A stretch of DNA of 64,000 bases from Phycomyces nitens (GCA_022702545.1 JAHRBC010000004.1:5672001-5736000), one strand, 5' to 3'; shown: positions 10,546 to 22,458, counted from the stretch's first letter. The notes: generated by a model from the sequence alone, not told the origin. A program made the numbers and translations.

Positions 10546-11478
10546 TTAGTCAAAGAGACCGAAACCCATATCGTCATCCTCAGAGTCCTCATCCTCAGCC
10601 TCGGCGGCGGCGGCGGGGGCAGCATCGGTGGCAGCAGCAGCAGCGGGGGCGGCAGCGACAGCAAAGGCCTCGGGGTTAGCAAGGTACTCCTTGATCTGCT
10701 CAGAGCCCTCGAAGGTGTAGTCGGTGGCAACAGAGACGGCCAACAAGTTCTTGTAACCGTTGATGAGGGAGTGGGGGACGGAAGCCAAAGTGGGGTAACC
10801 GACAGCAAGGGAGATGGAGGCAACCTCACGGATAGCAGCCAACAAGTTGCCGATCAACTGGGACTCCTCAACATCGAGAACCTCGGAAGAGAAGGCGGAA
10901 CCCTGGTCGTAGACCTGGGAAACGGACATACCGTAGGTGAAGGGAGAGATGTTCAACATGTTCAACAAGGCAGCCTCGGAAGGACCGACCTTGGTACCAG
11001 CGGCAACAAGGTTGACATCGGAAACAATTTCAATGGTACCACGGGAAATCTTGGTGGGGATACCAAGGGCCTGGAAGAAAGAGGTCTTTCCGGGCTCCAT
11101 ACCAGTGTTACCACCGGGGACGATGACATCAACGGGGGCAATGGCGTTGGCACGAGCGGGGGCAGCAACGCGGTTGGAGGTGATCTTCTCACGGATGGCC
11201 TTGAGGTCACCGTTGGTGAAAACGAAACCAATGTTACCCTTGACGTGGGGGAGGATACGCTCGAACTCGGGGCGCTCGCTGAGGAGACCCTTCAAGGCAC
11301 GACGGACCATGGTGTTCTTACCCATAAGAACAACACCCTCACCACGGAGGGAGAAACGGATCTGGTGCATCTGGTTGGAGCTGACATTGTCGACATTGAC
11401 AATGAAGATGGACTGGTAGGTGTCCAAGTAGGTCTTGAGTTTCTCAAAGTACAATTCCTTGGCTGCTCGCTTCGACAT
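10546..11478 (-). CDS. RPP0: 60S acidic ribosomal protein P0 (uL10)
   Basis: A single coding exon, 310 aa. The protein starts [19 protein letters not shown], contains the rRNA-binding core ([30 protein letters not shown]) and ends with an Ala-rich hinge and the P-protein tail [11 protein letters not shown]0 anchors the P1/P2 stalk on the large subunit and, through that tail, recruits elongation factors. Codon use is strongly GC-ending compared with neighbours, as expected for a very highly expressed gene; this also produces a long antisense ORF, which is a shadow. A 5' UTR intron is likely just upstream. Confidence 0.98.
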   Translation of the reverse strand: MSKRAAKELYFEKLKTYLDTYQSIFIVNVDNVSSNQMHQIRFSLRGEGVVLMGKNTMVRRALKGLLSERPEFERILPHVKGNIGFVFTNGDLKAIREKITSNRVAAPARANAIAPVDVIVPGGNTGMEPGKTSFFQALGIPTKISRGTIEIVSDVNLVAAGTKVGPSEAALLNMLNISPFTYGMSVSQVYDQGSAFSSEVLDVEESQLIGNLLAAIREVASISLAVGYPTLASVPHSLINGYKNLLAVSVATDYTFEGSEQIKEYLANPEAFAVAAAPAAAAATDAAPAAAAEAEDEDSEDDDMGFGLFD

Positions 11479-11511
11479 GATAAATAAACTGTTCGAGGAC
11501 TTTTAAAGAGC

Positions 11512-11591
11512 CTGAAAGTCAATGGATAAGTATGGGTGCTTTGGATGGATGCATATATCTATAGATGGATGGGTGGATGGATGATAATTAC
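11512..11591 (-). other. Putative 5' UTR intron of RPP0 with GGAT repeats
   Basis: On the minus strand a donor GTAATT (11591) and an acceptor CTTTCAG (ending 11512) enclose 80 nt holding CATC/CATCC tetranucleotide repeats. It ends 33 nt before the start codon. It is proposed from splice signals only. Confidence 0.45.
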
Positions 11592-13019
11592 CGTTAGGAT
11601 ACAGATAAAGGGAGAACACCAAGGCACAGATCCGAGAGAGTGTTATAAAATTCGAAACGAAGTATGTGACTGCTTATACTCCAGAAGTGTCGGATACAAA
11701 AAAAGGCGATGATCAGTAGAAGCATAATTATCAGGGCAATGATATTGTTAAAGATATATGATACAGATACTTATAATTATTGTGGTCTTTGTCAGTATTC
11801 GTTTGATTTGGATATATGGCTTATAAACTCTTGACAGCTGAAGCTCTGAATGGGTTTTGGTACTCTAGTGTTTAATACAGAGATCCATATTTTACATGCT
11901 ATATCCATCAGTAACCTCGAGTTCAAGAGTATTTAACGCATTACACGTCTTTTGCTCCTATGGCGTATACCTGCTATAATAGACCATGTTGCTTATACTA
12001 ATCGATTCACATTTACTGCCTTCTCACTGATTATTCGTCAACTCTGAATTTTTTGTATGTATGTGTGTATGTATAAAGCAATTTTATTTGGCCTGTCAAG
12101 TCTGGTCGTCAACTCTCAATAAACTATTCCTATATTTTGTCCAATCAAATTCACGCAAAATTACTTTGAAAATATTTAAAAGTAATTCTCCATTTTTACA
12201 GCCAGGAAAAAAAAAGCTATTGAGTGACATGTCCAGCCTTGTAAATTAGACCTCTCGATCCTTTTTTTGTCCTATTTGGCAAGTTTGTCCTTATCTATCA
12301 ACTGTTTTTGTCAAATACTAGTTTTCCCTATAGATATTTCTTGTGCGAATTTAATTGGCCTAAATTCATAGAAATCTATCTACAGACGTGTAAATCATTT
12401 ATTTATAGTTTGAAGAATAATTAGAAACATTAGAGGGATTTGGGGATCCAAAGCTCCTACAACTCTGAATACGCAAATGCATTTACAAGTTAAAAATGGA
12501 GTTTATACCCATTTTAGAGTGCATGGCAAATATAGACTTGCCTATGGAATATCTTTAGCTTGGCAAAAGCACTATAGATGGAAAAAAAAGATAAGATTAG
12601 AGGTATTACTTAAATTACTATATATGGGCATTTTAACGCGTAAACTACCCCAATGTTTAATTTTTGTTTGATTGTAGGCGTGTTGTTGGATCTGATTTAT
12701 TATGATTCTCCATAGCAAAATAAAGACAAGATGTATCATCTGTTTGAAGGGTTTCTGGATTATACAATGCCTATTTTTCTTTTAAAACAAGACTAGAGAT
12801 AGGGAAAAGGACACTTTAAGAAACAAGGAAATTTTGGATGTTAAGGTTTGACTCAAGACGGATCCGAGAGGTCGTTCTTGTGCAGTGTTGAGAACGGAAG
12901 AGTGTTGACTCAATTCTTTAACCTTTTCACGTCATATTATTTTGGTAACCTTTGGAAATGTAGTGACTGCAACCAGGCTTTTAAGAATTGCTGACAAATT
13001 AATTCGGCCTTGCTTTCCC
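11592..13019. other. Intergenic, RPP0 / quinone oxidoreductase
   Basis: About 1.4 kb of AT-rich sequence between divergent genes. It holds both promoters. A weak 64-codon ORF at 12477-12671 has no recognisable similarity and AT-driven composition. No RNA gene was seen. Confidence 0.5.
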
Positions 13020-14321
13020 ATGTTTAAAACACTATTTAAGCGTCCTGTCTCTCAACTCATTCACCTTCAATCACCTATCTACAAGCAAACACTCTTAAGA
13101 AACATGTCTACTATGAACGCTATCGTTGTCGAGAAATGCGGAGGCCCCGACGTCCTTCAATACAAGCAAGTCCCTATTCCCAAGGCTGACCCAAACACAG
13201 TGGTTGTGAAGAATCATCTCATTGGTAAAGAACAAGACGCGTCTTTATAAGATATATACGATAAACTGATATGATGGGCAATCGAATAAAGGTGTGAATT
13301 TCATTGATACCTATCACCGATCTGGTCTCTACCCTATGCCTACCCCGTTCGTGCTTGGTAAAGAAAGGTATTGAATGTCTTTTTGTTTTGGTATCCAATA
13401 ATTATGTACTAATTTATCATCAGCTCTGGTGAGGTCACTGAAGTAGGACCCGGTGTCACTGACTTCAAGGTTGGCGACAGAGTATTGACCTTGGGAGGAG
13501 AAGCCTATGCAGAGTACAGCAAGACCTCGACCGCTGCAATCGTAAAATTGTCCAACAATGTGTCCTACGAGACTGCTGCTGCTGTGGCTTTGCAGGGCCT
13601 AACAGCATGGACAATGGTTCGTGATGGTTATGCTGTCAAGAAAGGAGGTGAGCAAATAAAAAGGCATTGTCGCATTTGAATTTAGAACGGGATACTGAAC
13701 TAGAGTTGGTTAGACTATATTCTTGTACACGCTGCTGCAGGAGGTGTCGGTCTTCTTCTTTGCCAATTGTGCAAATATCTTGGTGCCCATGTTATTGGCA
13801 CTGTGAGCACCAAGGAAAAGGGTGAGCTTGCTCTTTCCAATGGTGCCGAGTATATTATCAACACCTCTGAGGAGAAGATCGTTGAGCGTGTCAATGAGAT
13901 TACTGGTGGTTTGGGTTGTGAGGCTGTCCTTGACGGTGTTGGAAAGGCCACATTTTCGGACTCACTTGAATCTACCCGTCGTCTGGGCACATTGGTTTCC
14001 TTTGGAAATGCTTCTGGACCAGTTCCTCCGGTAAATATGGGCAGAACAACACTTGTCTTGCAGGCCAACTGAATATTTTTGTTATAGTTCAGCATCTCAG
14101 AATTGTCCAAGAAGAACATCAAGTTGCTCCGTCCAGCCTTGTTCAACTATCTAGTCACAAAGGAAGAGAGAACCAAGTGGTTTGGTGAGTTGTGGGAATT
14201 GTTGGAGGCTGGACATATCAAGGTCCATGTCCACAAAATCTACGACCTCAAGGATGCCAGCCAGGCTCACATTGATATCCAGAGCAGAAAGACAAGTGGC
14301 AAACTTTTGCTCAAGGCCTGA
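13020..14321 (+). CDS. NADPH:quinone oxidoreductase, zeta-crystallin type
   Basis: Five exons: 13020-13224, 13292-13367, 13424-13647, 13714-14030 and 14088-14321 (1056 nt, 351 aa). It belongs to the zinc-free MDR quinone reductases (yeast Zta1 type). Visible features are the substrate domain (GVNFIDTYHRSGLYP, GHGV-like GKESSGEVTEVGPGV), the nucleotide-binding ILVHAAAGGVGLLLCQL, and GAEYIINTSEE. It reduces quinones with NADPH in a one-electron manner and is linked to oxidative stress. The ATG at 13020 adds a basic, hydroxylated 28-residue leader that could target mitochondria. A second ATG at 13104 gives the compact cytosolic-type protein. Either or both may be used. Confidence 0.9.
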
Positions 14322-15130
14322 ATTGAGTAACCTCGTTCTCTTGGCACTTTTTATCACTATTGAGCGCACGCTCGAGATTATTTGAATAAATATAACCAGT
14401 CTTTATATACTAAACTGTTGTTGATATGAGTGTCGTTCACAATGCCGGATAAAGGCAGTTCCTATGGCTCCATAGTCCAGAATATATAAATATATACATA
14501 TGATATTTCTGCTTTTGCATTGTTTTCTGTAAACTTGCAATATTGATTTTACGGCGCCGATGATTGATTACCTTTTGCTCATTAAACACTATCGTGTGCC
14601 ATGTGTAACTACGACCCTGTTAATAGCACCACAACTGGCGGAGAGGTTGAATTGAAAGCAATTTGGCCTTTAATGATAAATTTAAACATATTGGATAGAA
14701 CTAATGGACGGCACAGACCTATCCTGGTGTGACCCCAGGGCTAGGCAATAAGCTAAATCTTATGAGAATCTGTTCCTGGCTAGAAATTGTTGTTGCCCCG
14801 GAGCGGAAAAGAGCAAGTCAAAGGCATTAGGGCTGAAAAGGATTAGTGTCACATTGATTTTTGCCTTAATACAACGAAAAGAACCCAGGGAAAAAAACCA
14901 GAATGACTGGAAAGGAGATTGTACAACTGAATGTCTTTACACTCGGCTCTATTTTTGGCTCAACAGCGTGGGCTCTTTCAGCCAATTCTCTTCCTGTGCT
15001 TCGATTGAGTTTTTATTTATATATTATTTTCTATTTTTTCTACCTATTTTTTTTATTTATTTATTTATCAAGAAACCCAGGATTTCTTTTCTGCTTCTTT
15101 GTTCTCTCCTTTTTACATTTTATCAACAAT
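14322..15130. other. Intergenic upstream of the Kre9-like gene
   Basis: No gene is seen. The last ~120 nt before 15131 are very pyrimidine- and AT-rich, typical of a fungal promoter/5' UTR. The reading frame of the next gene stays open upstream to an ATG at 14903, but the product of that stretch is low-complexity hydrophobic, so I treat it as non-coding. Confidence 0.5.
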
Positions 15131-15699
15131 ATGGTTGCCTTAAAATCCTATGTGTTTGGCGCCCTCCTCTTGCTTGCCCTTCTCCAGACCGTGGCAGCCG
15201 ACATCTACTCTCAGCTCCAATTCATCAAAATCCAGTCGCCCAAGAGTGGAGAGAACTTGCGTGCAGGCCAAAAGGTCAAGGTCAAGTATGTCATGCAGCC
15301 TCTTATTTCAAGTAAGCAATTACATGGTATTCTTTGCCAGTACTGACCATAAAATAGGCGGAACATCCATGGGTAAGGCCCTTAGCCTAAAGACCAACTT
15401 CCACAAGAGATCTGGCAACAAGATCCAGCAAAAGATTGCCACTATGCACAGCAAATGGTATGTTTTTTTTTTATATATTATTATTATTGGTTGCTAGGCA
15501 TTTGTCGTTTGATTTACTAACAATATACATTAGTCCCGTCTCTGCCAACACCAACAAATACGTTACCCATAGCAACGAATGGACAGTCCCCAAGAACCTT
15601 AAGCCTGGCTCGTATGCTGTCAGTTTCGTTGAAGTAGTCCAGCTCCGTCGTGGACAAATCACCTCTACCGAGTCTGTCAAGGTCAACATTGTTGATTAA
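15131..15699 (+). CDS. Small secreted protein, Kre9/Knh1-like fold
   Basis: Three exons: 15131-15311, 15358-15457 and 15534-15699 (447 nt, 148 aa). The last intron has a perfect TTTACTAAC branch site. A signal peptide covers about residues 1-22 (SYVFGALLLLALLQTVAA). The rest looks like one beta-sandwich: KIQSPKSGENLRAGQKVKVK resembles the N-terminal domain of Kre9/Knh1 and related fungal wall proteins, and the final strand region is PGSYAVSFVEVVQLRRGQ. There is no GPI signal or Ser/Thr tail, so it is probably a soluble secreted or wall-associated protein. Its function is not known. Confidence 0.8.
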
Positions 15700-18600
15700 A
15701 TAAAAATTGCCAGACGAAGCCTTTTTCTTTTAATCTGGCTGTAGATAAAGAAGAAAGACAAAGGTCTCCTTTACACCCTAAACTTCCACTTTACCCGCTA
15801 TCCAAAGAAAGAAAGCAATACAGACTGGTTTCTGATCATGATCTCTTGTGCAATAAACGTACACAATAAAAATAACATTTCTAATTCTGAATAGTCAAAA
15901 AAAAAGCACCAAAATAACCTCATTTCTAATTTAGCGAGCCCTTTATTTGTGTTTCGATTGTCCAAGATCTACTTTCTGGATAGTCAATATAAAGATAACT
16001 GCAACCTGTTTTTTCTGGCTTTGGGTGAACAAAACCGCCAAAGTCTCCTTTATCGGAAAATACGATCTGTAGTGATAGGAAATAGAAGATTGTGTTTCAA
16101 ACATCGACATCAGGAACACGACATTCAAATGGAATCCATCTAACCTTTTAGACCCGCCAAAGTTAAAACTGGTTTCCACCACCAAATTCAAACCGCACGA
16201 TGGTTTGATGTGAGTTTATTTCTTTTTTTTTTTTAAAAAAAAAAGGCTGAAGTCAAGGCAACCTTTGAAAAGTAATTTATAGAATATTGGTATTTCTGTC
16301 CAAAGATTTTCTAGAAACATTCTCACTGGCTATGGCAATCCTAATTTTCGGATCATCGGTGAGAAATACCTCGCCTTGACTACCGAGGACTGTTTGCCTG
16401 AGGTCAAGTATTGAGAGTATGCAAAAAGATCTATAGTCTGATAGTTTATTTGTCTGATCAATATCAACAGAAGCATGTATTGCTGTTCGTGTACCATCAA
16501 GAGAACGAGTACTGAAAGGTCTCATGGTCATATTGAACCCAGCCTCACCTACAAACACACAGTTGTTTTTTTTAAAACAAGTCCTTGTCAGTCTTTACCA
16601 CTTTGTGATCCGTTAAAAACAATCTTAGTGTTTTCAAGACACTGTCTTTCTACAGAGCGCAAAGTAGTCCTTTTTTATTGTCGAGTTACTACATGGAGTA
16701 TAACCTCCCCTACAGCAGTCCTTTTGAGGTTAAAGCCTAAAATGCTCTTGTCAAGTTGTCAATTGTATCCTATCTTGTTGCTTAGGAGCACCTATCAAAC
16801 AATTCCATAATGTGCTCTTTATATTCCAGTTTGGATCCTCTTTTAGTCCCTTTGCCTACAACTGAGCAGTCCAAATATTAACAAGGCTTTTTTGACCCAA
16901 AGGACCAGCTTTCCCATGGCCTGATTCTGTCAGACTAATAAAAGATGGCCTTTTCTAATCCTTTAATCAACATCTTTTGAATGTTTTTTCTTTCTTTCTT
17001 TTTTCAGTCTCCTCGGGATTCTTTGTTGCTTCTTTTACTTATTTATTCTGTACTTGTCTGTTGATCGATATTTGTTCATTGTTGCAAGGGATGCGATGAT
17101 GAGGGAATCGATATTGTTTTTTGGCATCTATAATGTCATTTCCATCCTAATTTGTCATGACACCTTGGCCATCTTTATAAATGAAGAGTAAAATGTGTAA
17201 TATAAATTTGACACAAACTAATAAGAATAATAATAAGAATAATAATAATTTTAATAACTAGTGTATATTGGCACCAGAGCCGCTCTGTATGACATCTGTC
17301 CACCCTTCCATATATAGAATACCAAAATAGAATTGTTGTACTCTTAAATACTTTCTATATACTCCTGATCAAATCGACCTTTTCTGCAGCACATTTTTAC
17401 ATGTTTCTTGTACTAGATATCACAAGGCCATATTTGCAGCAGCTATAAAGGCACGAATGTATTAAATAGACCTTGGGAATTGCACCCCCACAAATTGCGT
17501 TTTTTTTTGCTTTGGAGCAATTAATGAATGAATTGGAATTGTTGAGCGAGATAATTCATCAATTGGAATTATGAGAAGCTGTGATTTGGATAATGCATCA
17601 CAGTCGCTCTCTGACAGCCTTTTCTTCTTCTTCTTCTTCTTCTTATCTGTCGTGGTCTTATCCAACAAAACATATTGCCAGGGGTCTTGTATTATGAAAA
17701 AGGTTTGTTGTAGATATGATAATCAATAAACAATAAAATAGGAATATATATATATATATATATTTCCTTTTGCCAAGATCTTTGCATTTAGGCGATATAA
17801 TCTATAGACTATCCAAATCATACTTGACTAGCATGTCGGTCTGTCACCTGGGACCAGAATATTTTGACAATGTTGTATGATCCACCTTTATATACATGGT
17901 TTTTGTATCGAAATATGTTTTTTTTTCTACATGAATATTTAGCCATTGGGTACAAAGTAAATAACCAAATGTCACGTATTTAAATAGGGATATGAACACA
18001 CATAAAATAAGAGTATTAGTTTAGCTTCATTTTCAAGTTAATATATCTCTTTGTGGAATGAGACCTGGTGCTTCGCTCATCCTCCACACTACTATTATTT
18101 TTTTATTATGGTGTAGCTGTCGACGTGAATCATCTCACAATGAAGATCCTGGGAATCCAAAGAGTGCCCTCTTGAAAAGCTTTTTTAACACTAGTCACTA
18201 AATTTTATCCCTATTTCAATACGGGGGATTAGGTTATTAAATTTGTATCCAATGGCTAAATATTCATGTAAAATAAAAAAAAACAGACATATTTCGATAC
18301 GAAAACCATGTATATGCGTATTCTTGATCAGATGAATATAAGCACCTTTTTCCATTGAAGCAATCTCCACAATAATATATATATAGAGAGAGAGAGAGCT
18401 TAATCTAGCAGCATCCTTGTACTCTTTAATGCGAGCACGTCCAATTGTGATATTCAAAGGGGGTATTTAGCTCTACGCACTGACACAAATAGAGAATCAA
18501 GGGCTCAATATTCGTTGCACACCGTATAAATGGGTTCCATACCAGTAGTTTCAGGGGGAGGGATCTCTGGACTAGACAAAGATTTCCCAGACAAAGTGAA

Positions 18601-19076
18601 GGTTTGACTCTTGTATGCTTATTAGGATAGGGGGGGGGGGGTATGAAGAACTATAAAAGACGAGAAATTGGCCAAAATTAGTCTTTGGCCAATTGGAGTC
18701 AGGACATCTTCAATTTTGTTGCAGACTCTACTGAAACCAGGCTGTATTGATGACAAATGTCTTTCAAAAACCAAAAAATTAAAGGGATACCAACATTGAT
18801 GACATTGCCATGTTATTCTAGGTATAAAGATGCTTAAACTGAAAAACAAGATGTTAACTGTAGCAGCCATGAATTAGTCTAATAGGATCCCAAATACACA
18901 CATTTGTCGGACTATTAAAATAACTGCTTTCAAGCACTCACTCACTCACTCACTCACCAAATCAATTATTATTATTATTTTTTTAAAAAAAGATCTATTA
19001 TACAGTCTCTATGCCAGCCTCATGGTATGTAAGACGATTATACCCAATTGACATGACAACATTCTAACAATAAAAA
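15700..19076. other. 3.4-kb region without a gene
   Basis: No coding sequence is supported. It contains a CTT repeat near 17625-17645, TA and GA tracts near 17745 and 18378, a G-run at 18630, ACTC repeats near 18940, and the fold-back element at 17890-18315 described separately. Short ORFs here are AT-driven and resemble nothing I know. Confidence 0.5.
17890..18315. repeat. Fold-back (MITE-like) element with ~105-bp inverted arms
   Basis: Bases 17890-17992 match the reverse complement of 18206-18315 at roughly 80 percent or better, with small indels. Shared blocks include ATATACATGGTTTT, GTATCGAAATATGT, ACATGAATATTTAGCCATTGG and AAATAGGGATA. About 210 bp lie between the arms. The 426-bp size, lack of coding capacity and inverted arms suggest a decayed non-autonomous transposon. 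I could not identify a target-site duplication. Confidence 0.6.
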
Positions 19077-19260
19077 TTATCTCTCAATACTCCTAGTAAC
19101 CTTGGAAACAGTATCAGTAACCATGGCAGTAACCATGCCAATAAAGAAATCGTACGATCTTGCAAATCCGTTTTTTTCCGTCATTCCCAACAGAAAGGCA
19201 GTCTGCTATTTCTGCTTGGCTGGTGTGGCATTCACGTAACGGTTGAATTGGATACCCATT
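19077..19260 (-). other. Coding-like stretch downstream of COX9, interrupted by one TAG
   Basis: On the minus strand an ATG at 19259 opens 17 codons to a TAG at 19208-19206. The same frame then stays open for 42 more codons (19205-19080) with a protein-like composition (TAFLLGMTEKNGFARSYDFF, then IGMVTAMVTDTVSKVTRSIE) before a TAA at 19079. It could be an alternative 3' exon of COX9, a separate tiny gene, or a spliced exon with the acceptor at AAATAG. I do not recognise the peptide. Confidence 0.4.
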
Positions 19261-19403
19261 CTTAAAATTTATTTACAAAATAGAAATAGACAACAAAGGC
19301 TTTAGTAAATTGGGATGTTTTCGATTTGTCGCTAAAAGACACATGCTTCCCCCCAATGGTCTTGAGCTATTCTATTTTCTGGCCAGGTCAAGGTTTTGTA
19401 TGT

Positions 19404-19574
19404 CTACTTGTTCTTGGAGGCTTCGAGTTTAATATAATATGCATCGCGAGCGTGGACTTTGGGAAGGTGATAGAGGTTCCACCAGGCCGCACCGCCAACA
19501 CCACCAAGTACGAGCGAGATGGAGATGTCTCTGATGACCTGTTTACGGAATTTGCCAGCAATGGGTGCAATCAT
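19404..19574 (-). CDS. COX9: Cytochrome c oxidase subunit VIIa (Cox9-like)
   Basis: A 56-aa ORF starting MIAPIAGKFRKQVIRDISIS. It matches the fungal Cox9/subunit VIIa pattern: IAPI-G start, one TM (around SLVLGGVGGAAWWNLYHLP), then a charged tail (VHARDAYYIKLEASKNK). It is a small structural subunit in the inner mitochondrial membrane. A TATATATATAAAAG box lies about 150 nt upstream on the same strand. The stop TAG overlaps a possible donor (AA|GTAGAC at 19407). Splicing from it to 19260 (intron 147 nt, branch-like TTTACTAAAG) would keep the frame and replace the last residue and stop by a 19-residue tail ending at 19206. The unspliced 56-aa form has the usual family length, so I prefer it. 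Confidence 0.8.
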   Translation of the reverse strand: MIAPIAGKFRKQVIRDISISLVLGGVGGAAWWNLYHLPKVHARDAYYIKLEASKNK

Positions 19575-20221
19575 TGTAATGAAGGGTGTAAAAGAGAATT
19601 TTATAAATATGTATATATTATATATATAAAAACGAACGATTTAAAAAACAGTAGGCAAATTTATGCGAATGTGCTTTAACCATTTGCCCTTTTGGCTTGC
19701 GTCATTCACAAATATAGGCTTTTATATATATATTTCTATTTTCAGGTACCACATTGATCCAGGCACAAACGTGTACAATTGGAGGCAACAGAAATCTCCC
19801 GTGACTCTGGAGAAGCGCACATCCTTGACATTGACTATCATTGGTCTTGGTCATGTGCCCTTTACTAGTCTAACAGGTACAGTGACTGCTGTGAGACTGG
19901 TTTGTGAAGTTTGTGCAAAATAGAGGGAAAGGCAAATGGTCTTCTTTAACCTCTTTATCGTAAGACAAGGTACATAATTTTTTTTAAAAAAAGGATTCCC
20001 AACACAAAGGGTGGGAAAACAAAACAAAAAAAAAGTGGCCATGGGATTCTGAAAAGAAACAAGGCCGCCTTTTAGTTGCAATACGTTTTGTATACCGCTT
20101 GCGAGTCCGTTTTCTCAACCGTCTATATAACTCACAACAACACCCTATCTCTCTCTCTTATATATACACATATATATCATACAGACGCGTATTTTTCTGT
20201 TCTACACATCAATATTGAATA
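19575..20221. other. Divergent promoter region COX9/ribokinase
   Basis: It contains a TATA-like element for COX9 near 19725, and TATATATA and CT-rich tracts just before the ribokinase start. One 60-codon open stretch on the plus strand (about 19743-19923) is not recognisable and I do not call it. Confidence 0.45.
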
Positions 20222-21604
20222 ATGGTCGGCAAGATTCTCAACTATGGCTCGATAAACATCGACGAGTTTTTTACAGTACCCCATATCTGTAAATCTGGCG
20301 AGACCTTGTCTTCGAGCAGCTACACTATGCGCGCAGGTGGTAAAGGTAAGGCTGGAATAAATTGGTGATTGAATAGGTTGGTAATCTATAGATCTGTGGA
20401 CTTTCAGGCGCAAATCAGTCTGCCGCATTGGCAAAGGTAAACAAAAAATAGAGTTGCATTTGTTGTTGTTCTATAAGCGATGATCTTTACGGTGCCTATT
20501 GTTCTAGGCAGGCGCTAATGTATACCATGCCGGCAAGGTCGGAAAGGATGCTATTTGGGTAAGAGAAAGAAAGAAAGAAAGACAAAAAGAGAACATTTAT
20601 CGAATTTATCCATTCCATTTGCTGGAATGGTAAAACCTAGGTCCGTGATTATATGAGTGAACAGGGAATTGACATGACACTTACTAAACTGGCGGAAGAC
20701 GAAGTAATTGACAAAAGAGGGTCGATCCACAATCGTTAATGAACAAAACTACATTTTTAGAATAATGGTCGAGCATTAATTCAAGTCAGCCAAGAAACCG
20801 GTGATAATGCGATTCTGCTATTTCCAGGCACAAACGGCACCTATGATCCCAAGCAGTTTCCCGAGGTGCTTTCAGAATTCGGACCTGGAGATTGGATCGT
20901 CCAACAGAATGAGATCAGCAAGGGTGGAGAGATGATGAGTCTTGCGGCTGACAAAGGTAGGCCATAATAAACAAGTGATCGAAATACGACGAGATTCTCG
21001 AGACCTTAAAATGGTATTGTCACTCATGGGTTTTTTGGTGTAGGGCTTTTTGTGCTTTTCAACCCAGCTCCGCTAACGCAAGGTATCCTGAACACCTTTC
21101 CATTCGACAAGGTGTCTATATTGGTGGTTAACGAACACGAGGCCGAGGATCTCTGCCGGGAGTTTGGGGGAAATTGGCAGTGCAAGGGCCTTGACATTGC
21201 TGGCGAGCTATTCAGCCAATTCACGACAATCCAGGGAATTGTGGTAACCATGGGTGGAGAGGGCGTGGTGGGAAAATTCAGAGACCAGGGCGAGATCCGC
21301 GACTTTAAGGTGCCGAGCAGAAAGGTGCCGGTCAAGGACACAACAGGAGCTGGCGATACATTTGTGGTATGAAAGGATTTATTAAAATATTGGTCGATTG
21401 GCTGACAGGCTCTGCTAGGGTTACTTCTTGGCGGGACTTGTGCGATCTGAAGCAAAAACGTATTTTGAACGAGTGCACAATGCCCTGGAAGAGGCTAACT
21501 TGGCAGCATCGATAGCTGTACAACGTGAAGGCTCAATGGTTTCAGTGCCTAGTCTTGAAGAAGTTGAGCAGGCAAAGGTCATGGCGAGATCTGCAGCTAA
21601 TTAG
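20222..21604 (+). CDS. Ribokinase (PfkB family)
   Basis: Seven exons: 20222-20345, 20408-20436, 20508-20558, 20641-20703, 20761-20956, 21044-21366 and 21419-21604 (972 nt, 323 aa). The enzyme phosphorylates D-ribose to ribose 5-phosphate with ATP. Family marks in order are LNYGSINIDEFF near the N-terminus, the sugar-binding GGKGANQSAALAKAGA, GRALIQVSQETGDNAILLFPG, FNPAP, NEHEAE, and the PfkB signature DTTGAGDTFVGYFLAGL with the catalytic Asp of GAGD near residue 265. The exons are short (29-63 nt for three of them), but the reading phase is consistent throughout. It is likely cytosolic. Confidence 0.94.
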
Positions 21605-21948
21605 GTCGATTAGTACAAAGATGAGAGAAGTTGAGTATTCCAAGCATCAATTTGCTATTATTATTATTATTATTATTAGTTTTATAAATTTTTATCAAGT
21701 CAGCTATTTTTAACACCAATAAAAAGCAAAATTCTATTAGCAAACCATTTTTTGGAACTTCTTTTTCCTTGTTGTCTTTCCTTTCTCCTTTTTTATTCCT
21801 CACCGCCACCAAGGTGTTATCCTTATATTCCTGTTCTCCTTATCCCACAAAAGGGAAAATAAATAACCCTTCATTTCAGAGCCGCCTCTCCTTTTTCCTG
21901 TATCTTTATATCCAAACAAAGTCTCTTTATTTTCTGTAATAATCTACA
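21605..21948. other. Intergenic, ribokinase / membrane protein
   Basis: It holds a (TTA)n tract at 21655-21680 and a CT-rich promoter region before 21949. No gene is seen. Confidence 0.5.
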
Positions 21949-22458
21949 ATGGTCCACCAACAATCCTTTGCAGTCCTATCCAAGGCATCTTTGATTAGAA
22001 ACGCCATTCTCGGGCTGGCCATTGCACTCTGGCAGGTCCCATCTGCGCTGGCGCAGGAAACTAACCAGACTACACCAACTTCCATCATCCCGTCTCTCTA
22101 CAACAATCCCGCTGAACCGACCATTGAAGCCAACGGATTTGACGCCGGCGACAATGGGCCAGCAAACGACAAAGACGAGAGCTGGCTAAAGCACAACAAC
22201 CGCTACGTTTTTGTCATTATTATCTGTCTTTTTGTGTTTGGTCTTTTGCTCTGGTATGTCATTAGAAGCGTCAGGGGCATGCGAACCCGACTTCAGAACG
22301 AAAACAACAACCACGCTCTCATGATGCAACAAGTAAACGGACGATCAGACCATCATCGCGTCATACCCGAGTCTGTTCCTATTCCCATGGACGGGTACAA
22401 GGTGGACGGCTACCCTGTGCCTGCAGAACGTCCTCCTCCTCATACACATCGTTATTGA
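21949..22458 (+). CDS. Single-pass membrane protein, unknown function
   Basis: An intronless ORF of 169 aa. The first 35 residues hold a hydrophobic segment ending in a plausible signal-peptidase site (LALAIALWQVP-type stretch, then SALAQ). A short Asn/Thr/Pro-rich extracellular part with NQTT follows. One TM lies at about residues 85-105 (YVFVIIICLFVFGLLLWYVI), then basic residues and a His/Pro-rich cytoplasmic tail ending PPPHTHRY. The topology is type I. I do not recognise a family. A TATA-rich, CT-rich leader precedes the ATG. Confidence 0.72.
   Translation: MVHQQSFAVLSKASLIRNAILGLAIALWQVPSALAQETNQTTPTSIIPSLYNNPAEPTIEANGFDAGDNGPANDKDESWLKHNNRYVFVIIICLFVFGLLLWYVIRSVRGMRTRLQNENNNHALMMQQVNGRSDHHRVIPESVPIPMDGYKVDGYPVPAERPPPHTHRY

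Noticed and set aside
10540..11487. A 315-codon ORF on the plus strand over RPP0
   Set aside because: It is the antisense shadow of the GC-biased codons of P0; the Gly/Ser/Asp repeats mirror Ala/Thr/Val codons. It has no family resemblance.
14903..15130. An in-frame upstream ATG extending the Kre9-like protein by 76 residues
   Set aside because: The added part is low-complexity and hydrophobic, coming from a pyrimidine/AT-rich leader. The signal peptide starts properly at 15131.
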